Below are positions 27,070-35,860 of a DNA stretch of 64,000 bases, one piece after another (within the stretch, counting starts at the first letter, position 1; each line of letters begins with the position of its first letter). Both the position numbers and the translations under genes were made by a program. Origin of the DNA: Alphaproteobacteria bacterium (GTDB taxonomy: Bacteria; Pseudomonadota; Alphaproteobacteria; Ferrovibrionales; Ferrovibrionaceae); assembly GCA_017307375.1 (NCBI GenBank), contig JAFKFH010000006.1, positions 124,001 to 188,000 of the forward strand, in the 5' to 3' direction. Under the pieces are notes generated by a model. It saw only the letters and a program-made list of their open reading frames with translations. It was not told the origin of the DNA and searched no databases.

Positions 27070-27227
27070 GGCTGCGGTCATCCGACGGCTGCGCGTAACC
27101 AAAGAGGAACCAACGATCGGAGAACGATGCGCCGGATCCGCAGGGGCCGCGACGGCGCGGCCCGGTCATCTTCAATCGCGCTGCACGTTCGTATATTCTC
27201 GCCCGGAAATTGAGCGAGGCCCCGCCC

Positions 27228-27944
27228 ATGCCCACGTCCTTCAAGGCCATTCGTGCCCGTGCCGCTCAGCGTAAGGGGGGCGAGGCGACGCTGGGCAAGC
27301 TGCTGCCCAAGGTGCCGGCGGCCCGGCAACTCGCCAGGCTCACCGACGACCGGTGTCTGGCCGAGATGTCCAGGCGCATATTCTGTTCGGGCTTCGTCTG
27401 GTCGGTCATCGACAAGAAGTGGCCAGGTTTCGAAGATGCATTCCTTGGTTTCGTGCCGGAACGGCTGATCTTCGAACCCGACGAGTTCTGGTCGGACCGG
27501 GCGGGCGATGCCCGCATCGTGCGCAACCCGCAGAAGGTCATGGCCGTGCGCGAGAATGCGCGCTTCGTCGCCGATATCGCCGCCGAGCACGGCTCGTTCG
27601 GCAGGTTCCTCGCCGGCTGGCCGCTCGACGACCAGGTCGGCTTGCTGGCGCTGCTGGCCAGGCGCGGTGCCCGCCTCGGCGGCAATACCGGCCAGTACTT
27701 CCTGCGCTTCATCGGCCGCGACGGCTTCGTGCTGTCGCGCGACGTGATCGTCTGTCTACGTGATGCCGGGCTCGAGATTGCGCAGGCGCCCTCGTCCAAA
27801 AAAGACATGGCCGCGATCCAGGCCCAGTTCAACGCCTGGGCTGCGGAAACGGGACTGCCGTACACTCATCTGTCGCGCATCTGCGCAATGTCGATCGGCG
27901 AGAACTACCCGGCGGAGCAACTGCTGGAAATGCACGGCGATTAG
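27228..27944 (+). CDS. DNA-3-methyladenine glycosylase I (Tag) family protein
   Basis: The 238-residue protein resembles Tag-type base-excision glycosylases. It has a FCSGFVWSVIDKKWPGFEDAF segment in the position of the Tag glycosylase fold, the RNPQKVMAVRENARFV helix and a conserved acidic/histidine-bearing core. It would remove alkylated purines from DNA. It is longer at the N-terminus than E. coli Tag (187 residues) and the zinc ligands were not confirmed, so a variant subfamily is likely. GAGG lies 8 bases before the ATG at 27228. The stop overlaps the convergent EamA permease by 4 bases. Confidence 0.72.
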   Translation: MPTSFKAIRARAAQRKGGEATLGKLLPKVPAARQLARLTDDRCLAEMSRRIFCSGFVWSVIDKKWPGFEDAFLGFVPERLIFEPDEFWSDRAGDARIVRNPQKVMAVRENARFVADIAAEHGSFGRFLAGWPLDDQVGLLALLARRGARLGGNTGQYFLRFIGRDGFVLSRDVIVCLRDAGLEIAQAPSSKKDMAAIQAQFNAWAAETGLPYTHLSRICAMSIGENYPAEQLLEMHGD

Positions 27945-28858
27945 GGGCGGCCGGCCTGTTCCTGCCCAGCCATCGCGAGCCAAGCGGCCACGAGCATGAC
28001 GATCATGGCGGCGATATCGATCGGGCCTGCGGTTTCGCCGAAGACGGCGATACCCAGCGCGACGGCGATGACCGGCGACACGAACGCATAGGCGCCCGAT
28101 CGCGTCGGCCCGATATCGCGCAGCAGGCGCATGTAGACCGAATAGCCGATCAGCGATCCGAACAGGACCAGGAACAGCCAGCCGTTCCAGGCGGCCCAGC
28201 CCCAACGCCCGGACAAGGCCTCGATCGCGCCGGGTTCGAGGGCGAGCGACAGGACCATGAGAACGAGACCGCCGATCAGCGTGGTGGCGCCGGCAATGAC
28301 CCCGGAGGGGTAGCGGCGCAGCAGCGGGCGCGCCAGCACCGCACCCCAGCCATAAGCCAGGGCCGCGCCCGATACTGCCGCGGCGCCGGCCACGGCCAGC
28401 CAGCCCCCGGCCGTTGTCCAGGCCGCCCAGGCGGTTGGCCCGAACAGCGCAAGAAGGCCCAGCACGCCCAGTGCGATCGCCCCGGCCCGCCGGCGATCGA
28501 AGCGTTCCTCGCCCAGTAACAGGGCGAAGCCCATCAGCGCGATGGGTGTCAGCGACATTTCCAGCACCGCGGCAGTCCCTGAATCCACGTGCTGCATGCC
28601 CCAGAACAGCGCGCCATAGCACAGCGTGATCATCAGCAGGCTGGCAATTGCCGTGCGTGGCAGGTCGGCGCCGGCGATGCGGCAACCGCCCGCGCCGCGA
28701 TGCGCGATCAGCCACAGCACCGCCCCGGCGGTGGTGAACCGGGTGCCGGCGAACATCAGCGGCGGGACCGTCGCGATCCCTGCCTTGATGCCGATCCAGG
28801 TCGTACCCCAGATCGCACACAGCAACATGAACATCAGCGTGTTGCGGTTCAGTCCCAT
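27941..28858 (-). CDS. EamA/DMT family permease
   Basis: The 305-residue protein has about ten hydrophobic segments arranged as two EamA repeats (about residues 5-135 and 150-295). Family features include LCAIWGTTWIGIKAG in the first helix and SPVIAVALGIAVFGET in the ninth/tenth-helix region. These drug/metabolite transporters often export amino acids or small metabolites; the cargo is unknown. The ATG at 28858 gives the normal N-terminus, although its ribosome site is weak. Confidence 0.88.
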   Translation of the reverse strand: MGLNRNTLMFMLLCAIWGTTWIGIKAGIATVPPLMFAGTRFTTAGAVLWLIAHRGAGGCRIAGADLPRTAIASLLMITLCYGALFWGMQHVDSGTAAVLEMSLTPIALMGFALLLGEERFDRRRAGAIALGVLGLLALFGPTAWAAWTTAGGWLAVAGAAAVSGAALAYGWGAVLARPLLRRYPSGVIAGATTLIGGLVLMVLSLALEPGAIEALSGRWGWAAWNGWLFLVLFGSLIGYSVYMRLLRDIGPTRSGAYAFVSPVIAVALGIAVFGETAGPIDIAAMIVMLVAAWLAMAGQEQAGRP

Positions 28859-28907
28859 GCCTGAAGAACACCGGCCACGGAGGCGACGTTCCAGCTTCAG
28901 CCGCGGT

Positions 28908-28932
28908 GGAACCCCGTCGCCGACATGCCGTT
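28908..28932 (+). promoter_or_regulatory. EcfG-type general stress promoter for the DJ-1/PfpI gene
   Basis: GGAAC (28908-28912), 16 bases, then CGTT (28929-28932) matches exactly the alphaproteobacterial EcfG/SigT consensus. It ends 38 bases before the DJ-1/PfpI ATG. Confidence 0.68.
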
Positions 28933-28970
28933 GGGCTGGCATGTCAACGCTGATGAAAGGAAAAAATGCC

Positions 28971-29537
28971 ATGCCGAGCATTGCCGATGCCCGCATCCTG
29001 ATCATTGCCACCAACGGTTTCGAGCAGTCCGAGCTCGAAGTGCCGCGCGATCGTCTGCGTGCTGCCGGCGCCAAGGTCGAGGTGGCCTCGCTCGACGGGC
29101 GGGCGATCAAGGGATGGGACAAGAAGGACTGGGGTCGCAGTGTCGATGTCGACTTGCGGATCGGCGACGCCGACCCGTCGGCCTACGACGCCCTGGTGAT
29201 TCCCGGCGGCCAGATCAATCCCGACCTACTGCGCGTCGAGGACGACGTCCTGAAGCTCGTGCGCCGGTTCCTCGCGGACGGGCGGGTCGTCGCCGCGATC
29301 TGCCACGGTCCTTGGCTGCTGGTCGAGGCGGATGCCCTGCGGGGCCGCAAGGCCACTTCCTATCATTCGATCCGGCGCGACGTCGAAAATGCCGGTGCCA
29401 CCTGGATCGATCAGGAAGTCGTGGCGGATCGCGGCATCGTCACCAGCCGGTCGCCGGCGGATCTCGGCGCGTTCGTCACGAAGATCGTCGAGGAGATTCG
29501 CGAAGGCCGCCATCGCAATCGTTCCGACGCCGCCTGA
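28971..29537 (+). CDS. DJ-1/PfpI family protein (general stress, deglycase/protease-like)
   Basis: The 188-residue protein has the DJ-1/PfpI fold: IIATNGFEQSELEVPRDRL with the conserved glutamate, YDALVIPGGQINPDLLR, and the nucleophile elbow VAAICHGPWLLVEA containing the reactive cysteine before histidine-glycine. Family members act on glycated or damaged proteins or work as chaperones under stress. The ATG at 28971 follows an AAAGGA site. An EcfG-like promoter lies just upstream and a strong hairpin follows the stop. Confidence 0.9.
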   Translation: MPSIADARILIIATNGFEQSELEVPRDRLRAAGAKVEVASLDGRAIKGWDKKDWGRSVDVDLRIGDADPSAYDALVIPGGQINPDLLRVEDDVLKLVRRFLADGRVVAAICHGPWLLVEADALRGRKATSYHSIRRDVENAGATWIDQEVVADRGIVTSRSPADLGAFVTKIVEEIREGRHRNRSDAA

Positions 29538-29558
29538 CCTCGCTCGATGCGGCCGACA

Positions 29559-29587
29559 AACCCGAGCGGCGTCACGCCGCTCGGGTT
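29559..29587. terminator. bidirectional hairpin terminator
   Basis: AACCCGAGCGGC and GCCGCTCGGGTT pair perfectly around GTCAC. The hairpin lies between the convergent ends of the DJ-1/PfpI gene (22 bases away) and the small basic protein gene (25 bases away). The T-run is very short. Confidence 0.65.
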
Positions 29588-29612
29588 CCAGTCCGGGGTA
29601 TTCCAGCCCTGG

Positions 29613-29933
29613 TCAATGATGGGCCTGATGCTCGGCGTTGCGCTTGCGGGTCTGTGCCGCCTTCCGCGCCGATGCCGACCTTTCCGCGGCGGGCCGCGAG
29701 GCGGCCGCGCGCCCGCCCGCCTTGCCGCCCTTGTGGGCTGCGGGATGTCCGGTGTGGGCGCCCCGCCCCGATCCACCGGCCTTCTTGCCGCCGCCGTCGT
29801 CCTTGTTGACCGTGGCCCAGGCCCGGCGCTCGGCTTCTGCTTCGGATACGCCTCGCGCTTCGTAGCTTTCCGCGATGTGGTCGGCCTTGCGTTCCTGCTT
29901 GTCGGTGTATTTCGACTTGTCGCCGCGTGGCAT
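29613..29933 (-). CDS. small basic stress-associated protein of unknown function
   Basis: This 106-residue protein starts PRGDKSKYTDKQERKADHI and runs through YEARGVSEAEAERRAWATVN into a glycine-, alanine- and lysine-rich basic tail. The N-terminal block recurs in small proteins of rhizobia and relatives that are often labelled plasmid stabilization, a label with no support here. GGAGA lies 8 bases before the ATG. An exact EcfG-type promoter upstream suggests a role in the general stress response; the charged, disordered-looking tail could bind nucleic acid. Confidence 0.75.
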   Translation of the reverse strand: MPRGDKSKYTDKQERKADHIAESYEARGVSEAEAERRAWATVNKDDGGGKKAGGSGRGAHTGHPAAHKGGKAGGRAAASRPAAERSASARKAAQTRKRNAEHQAHH

Positions 29934-29963
29934 CGGATTTCTCCTTCGCTGTTGCGCAGGCAA

Positions 29964-29988
29964 AACGACGGGGCGGGTGCGAGGTTCC
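29964..29988 (-). promoter_or_regulatory. EcfG-type general stress promoter for the small basic protein
   Basis: On the minus strand GGAAC (29988-29984), 16 bases, CGTT (29967-29964) matches the EcfG consensus exactly. It ends 30 bases before the ATG at 29933. Confidence 0.68.
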
Positions 29989-30013
29989 GGGCCGGGGCCG
30001 GCCCGGCCGCGGC

Positions 30014-30871
30014 CTACAGGATCGGCTTGCCGCCGGTGACGGCGATGGTGGCGCCGGATACGTAGGAAGACAGCGGATCGGCCAGCATGACATAGGCGGT
30101 GGCGAGTTCCGCGGGCTGGCCGGGCCGTTTCATCGGTACCTGCTGGCCGAACTTCGCGACCGTCTCTTCCGGCATGGTTGCCGGAATGAGCGGGGTCCAG
30201 ATCGGTCCGGGTGCCACGGTGTTCGCGCGGATGCCTTTCCCGGCGAGCAGCTGCGCCAGGCCGCCGGTGAAGTTCTGGATGGCGCCCTTGGTCGTGGCAT
30301 AGGCAAGCAAGGTCGGATTCGGGACGTCTGCGTTGATCGAGGCGGTGTTGATGATCGCGCTGCCCGGTTTCATGTGGGGCACCGCCGCCTTGGTCAGATA
30401 GAACATCGCATGGATGTTGACCTTGAAGGTCATTTCCCATTCATCGTCGCTGATCTCGGCAATATCGTCGAACGTTGCCTGATGGGCGGCATTGTTGACC
30501 AGGATATCCAGGCCGCCGAGTTCCTTGACCGCGCGATCGACGATCGCCCGGCAATGCGCGGGATCGGCAATGTCTCCCGGCATCAGGATCGCCTTGCGCC
30601 CGGCTTCCTCGACGAGGCGCCGGGTCTCCTGCGCGTCCTCGTCCTCGTTGTAATAGGAGATCAGCAGATCGGCGCCTTCGCGCGCGAAGGCAATCGCGAC
30701 GGCCCGGCCGATGCCGCTGTCGCCGCCGGTGATGACGGCCCGGCGCCCGGACAGGCGGCCCGAACCCTTGTAAGTCGCCTCGCCGTGATCGGGCACCGGC
30801 GTCATCTTGGCCGTGTGGCCCGGCATCGGCTGCTTCTGCGCAGGGAAGGGCGGCTTCTCATGATCGTTCAT
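30014..30871 (-). CDS. short-chain dehydrogenase/reductase, YghA/YhdN type
   Basis: The 285-residue SDR has the N-terminal extension typical of the YghA subgroup (PPFPAQKQPMPGHTAKMTPVP), the NAD(P) site ITGGDSGIGRAVAIAFAREGAD, the NNAAHQ motif and the catalytic serine with YATTK (Y-x3-K) near residue 195. Members are often stress-induced and reduce aldehydes or sugars. AGGAG precedes the ATG at 30871. It lies upstream of the small basic protein on the same strand but has its own stress-type promoter. Confidence 0.9.
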   Translation of the reverse strand: MNDHEKPPFPAQKQPMPGHTAKMTPVPDHGEATYKGSGRLSGRRAVITGGDSGIGRAVAIAFAREGADLLISYYNEDEDAQETRRLVEEAGRKAILMPGDIADPAHCRAIVDRAVKELGGLDILVNNAAHQATFDDIAEISDDEWEMTFKVNIHAMFYLTKAAVPHMKPGSAIINTASINADVPNPTLLAYATTKGAIQNFTGGLAQLLAGKGIRANTVAPGPIWTPLIPATMPEETVAKFGQQVPMKRPGQPAELATAYVMLADPLSSYVSGATIAVTGGKPIL

Positions 30872-30902
30872 CGGACATCTCCTGTGGCGGGGGATGTCGG
30901 AG

Positions 30903-30927
30903 AACCGGTCGGCCCGGGCGTTGTTCC
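30903..30927 (-). promoter_or_regulatory. EcfG-like promoter for the YghA-type SDR
   Basis: On the minus strand GGAAC (30927-30923), 16 bases, GGTT (30906-30903) is one base from the EcfG consensus and ends 31 bases before the ATG. Its spacing matches the two exact sites nearby. Confidence 0.5.
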
Positions 30928-31004
30928 CGGCCCCGCCGCAGATCGGCGGGCCTTGTCGGCGTGCGCCGCCGCCCCGACCGGTCGCGGGGCGGCGGCCGGC
31001 CTTG

Positions 31005-33146
31005 TCAGGCGGCGTCGAGCAGCGCGGCGACCTCATCCTCCTGGGCGCCGCGCAGCGTGAAGTGCAGATGCACCCCTTCGGGTGTGGCGGCGACCACCCG
31101 CGCCGTGATCGGCGCGATCCCGGCCAGTGTCAGCACCGCGCGGTCTCCCGGCCGCGCATCGATCCCCGGGGCGAAATGGGCGCCGCCGACCGACAGATCG
31201 ACCAGCCGGCCCTGCATCGCGCGGCCGCCGATGTCGATGCCCGCGGCGATCGAGACAGCGACGCGCTCGATGGCACGCCGATCGCCGGCGGTCTTGATCG
31301 CCTCGAGAAAGTGGACGACCTCGTCGCGCATGGCCGTGGCTGAATCGGAGACATGGGCCGAGGCGGTGCCGACGATGCCGGCCGCTGCCTTCGTGCCCAG
31401 CGCGGCCTCGCGCATCCGGCGGGCGCTTTCGAGCACGTCGGCGACACTGGTCGATGCCTCGTTGACGTTGCGGGCGATTTCGCCGGTCGCAGCCGACTGC
31501 TCCTCGACCGCCGAGGCGATGGCGAGCGAGACTTCATGCAGCCGCGCGATCATCGCGCTGATGCCCTCGATGAAACGGACGGCCTCGGTGACCGATCCCT
31601 GGACGGCCGAGATCTGGCTGCCGATCTCCTCGGTCGCCCGGGCGGTCTGCCCGGCCAGGTTCTTGACCTCGGTCGCCACCACGGCGAAACCTTTGCCGGC
31701 GTCGCCGGCACGCGCGGCCTCGATGGTCGCGTTCAGTGCCAGCAGGTTCGTCTGTCCGGCGATCCCCTGGATCAGCTCGACCACCTTGCCGATGGCTTGG
31801 GCCGTCTGGGCCAGATCGCGGATCTTGCCCTGCGCACCCTCGCCCTGGGCCACGGCTTCCGCCGCCATGCCCGCCGAGGCGGCGACCTGGGCACTGATCT
31901 CGGCGATCGCCGCCGACAATTCCTCGCTGGCCGACGCTACCGTCTGCAGCTTCGAGGATGCCTGATCGGAGGCGCCGGTCACGGCCGAGGCCTGCACCTC
32001 GGTTTCCGTGGCCGAGCTGTCGATCGTGCTCGACGAGGAAGCCATCTCGTCGGCCGAGCGGCCGAGCAGGTCGAGCACCCCGGCCATCGCGCCCTGGAAA
32101 TCGCCGATCAGCCGTTCCATCGCCTGGGCGCGGCGATCCTTGGCCGCGCGTTCCTGGGCCTCGGCGGCTTCGCGCTCCGCCCGCAGCCGCTCGCGCTCGG
32201 CGGCCATGGCCTGTTCGCGCTCGGCTTCGGCAGCCTGGCGCCGCCGTTCGGCCTCGGCCTGGGCGTGTTCGTCGGCCAGGCGGCGCTCCATCGCCTCGTT
32301 GTCCAGCCGGCGCTGTTCCTCGGCCAGCTTGCGGGCCATTTCCTCGCCCTGCAGCCGTCCCCTCTCGATGCCGTGCTCGCGCAGCGCCAGCACGGCGCGG
32401 GCGATCTCGCCGAATTCGTGGCGCGCTTCGACCATGTCGATTCGCGTGGCGTTGTCGTCCGCGGTCATCGCCTGCAGCGAAACCAGGATCGACCTGACCG
32501 GACCGGTGATCGAACGGCCGATCAGCCAGGCCAGCAGGATCAGTGCCGCGGCGATCCCGCCGTCGATCGCGGCGGTCTTCATGATGCGGTCGCGGAACGC
32601 CTTCTCGACGTCATCGACATAGATGCCCGAGCCGATGATCCAGCCCCAGGGTCTGTAGGCTTCCACATAGGAAATCTTGGGCTGCGGTTCGGCGGCGCCG
32701 GGTTTGGGCCACATGTAGTCGACGAAGCCTGCGCCCTTGGTCGTCGCCACCCGCGCGAACTCGATGAACAGTTTCTTGCCGGTCGGGTCGGCATAGGCCG
32801 ACTGATCGCGCCCGATCATGTCGGGGGCGAAGGGATGCATCAAGAGCTTGGGCGAGGCATCCGACACGAAGAAGTATTCCTGCCCGTCATAGCGCAGCGC
32901 CGCCAGGGCGCCGAGGGCCATGGCCTTGGCCTGGTCCTCGGTGATCCGACCGGCCTTGGCTTCGGCGGCGTAGTGGCCGACCAGGCTCATCGCCGATTCC
33001 ACCAGGTTGCGCGTCTTGGCCTGGCGGTCTGCCATCAACGCCTCGCGCAGTGTACGCGCGCCGTCGATGGAAACCGCGACCAGCGCGATCAGCGACAACA
33101 CGATGATCACCCACATCCGGGTGGTCAGCTTCACGCCCGACAACAT
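31005..33146 (-). CDS. methyl-accepting chemotaxis protein with single Cache domain and C-terminal PilZ domain
   Basis: This 713-residue receptor has a membrane helix at ~10-30 and a periplasmic single-Cache domain at ~35-185 ([40 protein letters not shown]). A second membrane helix (~190-212), HAMP, a long charged coiled coil (~265-350) and the MCP signalling domain (~375-590, hairpin tip [20 protein letters not shown]) follow. After it, residues ~623-713 form a PilZ domain with R624-x3-R628 and D650-x-S652-x-x-G655, the c-di-GMP-binding signature. Ligand sensing and c-di-GMP would meet in one receptor. No che genes are nearby. Confidence 0.9.
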   Translation of the reverse strand: MLSGVKLTTRMWVIIVLSLIALVAVSIDGARTLREALMADRQAKTRNLVESAMSLVGHYAAEAKAGRITEDQAKAMALGALAALRYDGQEYFFVSDASPKLLMHPFAPDMIGRDQSAYADPTGKKLFIEFARVATTKGAGFVDYMWPKPGAAEPQPKISYVEAYRPWGWIIGSGIYVDDVEKAFRDRIMKTAAIDGGIAAALILLAWLIGRSITGPVRSILVSLQAMTADDNATRIDMVEARHEFGEIARAVLALREHGIERGRLQGEEMARKLAEEQRRLDNEAMERRLADEHAQAEAERRRQAAEAEREQAMAAERERLRAEREAAEAQERAAKDRRAQAMERLIGDFQGAMAGVLDLLGRSADEMASSSSTIDSSATETEVQASAVTGASDQASSKLQTVASASEELSAAIAEISAQVAASAGMAAEAVAQGEGAQGKIRDLAQTAQAIGKVVELIQGIAGQTNLLALNATIEAARAGDAGKGFAVVATEVKNLAGQTARATEEIGSQISAVQGSVTEAVRFIEGISAMIARLHEVSLAIASAVEEQSAATGEIARNVNEASTSVADVLESARRMREAALGTKAAAGIVGTASAHVSDSATAMRDEVVHFLEAIKTAGDRRAIERVAVSIAAGIDIGGRAMQGRLVDLSVGGAHFAPGIDARPGDRAVLTLAGIAPITARVVAATPEGVHLHFTLRGAQEDEVAALLDAA

Positions 33147-33221
33147 GTCGATAAGTCCTTCTACCGATTGTTGGGCGGAAGTCTAATCTATGCCTGGGAT
33201 ACCGCCGGCCGGGCAAATTGC

Positions 33222-33235
33222 CGCACGATCGTGCG
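33222..33235. repeat. 14-bp palindrome upstream of the small hydrophilic gene
   Basis: CGCACGATCGTGCG is a perfect palindrome between the divergent chemoreceptor gene (ATG at 33146) and the small gene (ATG at 33300). An operator role is possible but unsupported. No EcfG-type promoter was found in this 153-bp gap. Confidence 0.25.
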
Positions 33236-33299
33236 TATAGCGGGCGGATCCTTCGGCATGGCAACGCGTTGGCATCCCATTATCGAAATGGAGGTGACC

Positions 33300-33485
33300 A
33301 TGAATCGCGAGACGGATCGCCAGCGCCAGCAGGAACAGCGCCATACCGGTCATGGCGTCGATCACACCGACGGCCAGCAGAACACCGGCAACCACAAGAA
33401 GCCCGATGCGCCCGAAAAGGGCGGCCCGGACCGCTTCGGCGGCACGCGGGCCGGGGCAGCGAATTTGGAACGTAAGCAGGACTGA
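33300..33485 (+). CDS. small hydrophilic protein of unknown function
   Basis: This 61-codon frame has an excellent GGAGGTG ribosome site 3 bases before its ATG. It encodes a very polar peptide rich in Gln, His, Asp, Gly and Lys (for example RQQEQRHTGHGVDHTDGQQ), with no hydrophobic stretch. Such composition suits a disordered stress-type protein. It sits near the stress-gene cluster but lacks the stress promoter. No family is recognised. Confidence 0.55.
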   Translation: MNRETDRQRQQEQRHTGHGVDHTDGQQNTGNHKKPDAPEKGGPDRFGGTRAGAANLERKQD

Positions 33486-33521
33486 CGCCTGCGGCGCTCT
33501 ACGGCTTTTCTTTGACTATAG

Positions 33522-33538
33522 GGCCGACGAGTTCGGCC
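33522..33538. terminator. short hairpin between convergent genes
   Basis: GGCCGA-CGAGT-TCGGCC lies between the small gene stop (33485) and the dienelactone hydrolase end (33543). The stem is 6 bp; a TTTTCTTT run lies just before it on the plus strand, which could serve minus-strand termination only poorly. Confidence 0.3.
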
Positions 33539-33542
33539 GCAG

Positions 33543-34280
33543 TCAGCCTAGGTTTCGCCCGAACAGGGCGAACAGCCGTTCCCAGTGCCTTTCCGCCGCG
33601 TCGCGGTCATAGGTGCGGCGCTGCGGAAAGGCGAAGCCGTGATCGGCAGCCTTGTAGAGTTCGACCTCGTGGCGCAGCCCCGCCGCGGCCAGGGCCTGGT
33701 CGAGCGGTTCGATCCAGTCGACCGGCACGTAGGGGTCGGTCTCGGCGAACGCCACGTATATCTCGGCATCCGCGTCCTTCACCGTCAGATGCGGGCTGTC
33801 CGGCTTGTCGGTGACGAGCCAGGTGCCGTAGAACGACGCGGCCGCCTTGACCCTGCCGGGATAGCGGGCCGCAGCGCCCAGCGCATGCTGGCCGCTCATG
33901 CAATAGCCGACGGCGCCGACGCGGGCCGCGTCGGCGGCCGGATCGGTTTCGGCGAAGGCGAGCAGGGCATCGCTGTCGGCCATCACCAGCGGCACGTTCA
34001 GGCTGTACATCAATTCGGTCATGCGCTTGCGCATCGGGCTTTCCGGATCGGGCGACAGCGGCCCCAGATCCTCGACGCCGCCACGATAGTAGAGATTTGG
34101 CAGCATCACGTAATAGCCGGCCGCGGCCAGGCGGCGGGCCATGTCGCGCAATTCCTCGCGAATGCCCGGCGCGTCCATGTAGAACAGGACGACCGGATGG
34201 GGCCCGCCGCGTTCGGGGTGGCAGACGAAGGTGTTCATGGCCCCGGCAGCCGTGGCGATTCCGATCTGGCGTTCGATCAT
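33543..34280 (-). CDS. dienelactone hydrolase family protein
   Basis: The 245-residue alpha/beta hydrolase has the dienelactone hydrolase triad: C127 in [15 protein letters not shown]182 in AETDPYVP and H214 in AADHGF. The N-terminal [25 protein letters not shown] segment (core [11 protein letters not shown]) is characteristic. These enzymes open lactones or act on small esters. There are no chlorocatechol genes nearby, so a general role is likely. The ATG at 34280 was chosen because a longer frame adds only 17 unrelated residues. Confidence 0.9.
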   Translation of the reverse strand: MIERQIGIATAAGAMNTFVCHPERGGPHPVVLFYMDAPGIREELRDMARRLAAAGYYVMLPNLYYRGGVEDLGPLSPDPESPMRKRMTELMYSLNVPLVMADSDALLAFAETDPAADAARVGAVGYCMSGQHALGAAARYPGRVKAAASFYGTWLVTDKPDSPHLTVKDADAEIYVAFAETDPYVPVDWIEPLDQALAAAGLRHEVELYKAADHGFAFPQRRTYDRDAAERHWERLFALFGRNLG

Positions 34281-34372
34281 CTGAAGCGTTCCCCCGCTTG
34301 ATTGCGCGGCGCACTCTACACGAAGCCCCACGCCCGTGGCACGACGGCGCGCACCGGTCTAGGATCGTTGGC

Positions 34373-35833
34373 ATGACCCTGCATTTCCCGTTCGACAACA
34401 GCTATGCCCGGTTGCCCGACCGGTTCTTCGCCCGTCTCGCGCCGACCCCGGTCGCCGAACCGCGGCTGATCCGCGTCAATCACGCGCTGGCGGTCAGGCT
34501 CGGCCTCGACCCCGCCGCGCTCGAATCGCCGGAAGGGGTCGCGGTGCTGGCAGGCAATGCGGTACCGGCCGGCGCCGAGGTGCTGGCGATGGCCTATGCG
34601 GGGCATCAGTTCGGCAATTTCGTGCCGCAACTCGGCGATGGCCGGGCGCTGCTGCTGGGCGAGGTCGTGGGCAGCGACGGCCGGCGCTACGACATCCAGC
34701 TCAAGGGTTCCGGACCGACGCCGTTTTCGCGGCGCGGCGACGGACGGGCCGCCCTGGGGCCGGTGCTGCGCGAATATCTGGTCAGCGAGGCCATGGCCGC
34801 GCTGGGCATTCCGACGACCCGGGCCCTGGCGGCGGTCACCACCGGCGATAGGGTGTTCCGCGACCGGCCGCTGCCCGGGGCGGTCATCGCGCGGGTCGCG
34901 ACGAGCTTCGTGCGCGTCGGCACGTTCCAGTACTTTGCCGCGCGCGGCGATGTCGAGGGTATCCGGCTTCTGGCCGACCACGTCATCGCCCGCAACTATC
35001 CCGATCTCGTCGGCGCGCCGTATCGGGCCTTGCTCGATTCCGTCGTGGCCGGCCAGGCCGAGCTGGTCGCCCGCTGGCTGCTGGTCGGCTTTGTCCACGG
35101 CGTCATGAATACCGACAACATGTCGATCGCCGGCGAGACCATCGATTACGGCCCCTGCGCCTTCATGGACGGCTACGACCCCGGCATGGTGCTGTCGTCG
35201 ATCGACCATGGCGGGCGTTATGCCTACGGCAACCAGCCGCGTATCGCCCAGTGGAACCTGGCCAGGCTGGCCGAATGCCTGCTGCCGCTGCTGGCCGACG
35301 CCGAGGATGCGCAACTGGCCGAGGCTCAGGCGGCGCTCGACGGTTTTGCCCCGCGTTTCGAGGCCGCCTATCACCGCGGGCTGCGCGCCAAGTTCGGCCT
35401 GGAAACGGCGGAAGACGACGATCTCGCCCTCGCCCGCGACCTGATGCAGGCGATGGCGGCGCAGGGCGCGGATTTCACGCTGACCTTCCGCCGGCTGGCC
35501 GATGCCGTGACGCCCGAGGGGGAATGGCGGCTGCGCGCGCTGTTTGCCGAGCCGGAGGCGGTCGATGCCTGGCTGCCGCGCTGGCGCGCAAGGCTGGCGC
35601 GCGAAGACGGCGACCGGGCGGCGGCCTTGCGGTCGGTCAACCCGGCGTTCATCCCGCGCAACCACCGGATCGAGGAAGCGATCGCCGCCGCAATCGAGCT
35701 TGGCGATTTTAGTCCATTCGCAACGCTGCACGAGGTTCTGGCGCGGCCGTTCGACGATCAGCCGGGCCGCGAGGCTTATGCCGAGCCGCCGCAGGATTTC
35801 GAGCGGGTGACGGCGACCTTCTGCGGCACCTGA
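34373..35833 (+). CDS. selO: SelO (YdiU) protein adenylyltransferase
   Basis: The 486-residue protein shows the pseudokinase-fold AMPylase signatures: [24 protein letters not shown] near residue 75 (core [16 protein letters not shown]), the [19 protein letters not shown] segment with the nucleotide-binding lysine, and [23 protein letters not shown] with the catalytic/metal N-D residues. SelO transfers AMP to Ser/Thr/Tyr residues of redox proteins. The chain ends FCGT, so a single near-terminal cysteine is kept. The ATG at 34373 gives the normal [13 protein letters not shown] start. Confidence 0.95.
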   Translation: MTLHFPFDNSYARLPDRFFARLAPTPVAEPRLIRVNHALAVRLGLDPAALESPEGVAVLAGNAVPAGAEVLAMAYAGHQFGNFVPQLGDGRALLLGEVVGSDGRRYDIQLKGSGPTPFSRRGDGRAALGPVLREYLVSEAMAALGIPTTRALAAVTTGDRVFRDRPLPGAVIARVATSFVRVGTFQYFAARGDVEGIRLLADHVIARNYPDLVGAPYRALLDSVVAGQAELVARWLLVGFVHGVMNTDNMSIAGETIDYGPCAFMDGYDPGMVLSSIDHGGRYAYGNQPRIAQWNLARLAECLLPLLADAEDAQLAEAQAALDGFAPRFEAAYHRGLRAKFGLETAEDDDLALARDLMQAMAAQGADFTLTFRRLADAVTPEGEWRLRALFAEPEAVDAWLPRWRARLAREDGDRAAALRSVNPAFIPRNHRIEEAIAAAIELGDFSPFATLHEVLARPFDDQPGREAYAEPPQDFERVTATFCGT

Positions 35834-35860
35834 TCGGCCGCCCGGCAGCGATGGACCGGA

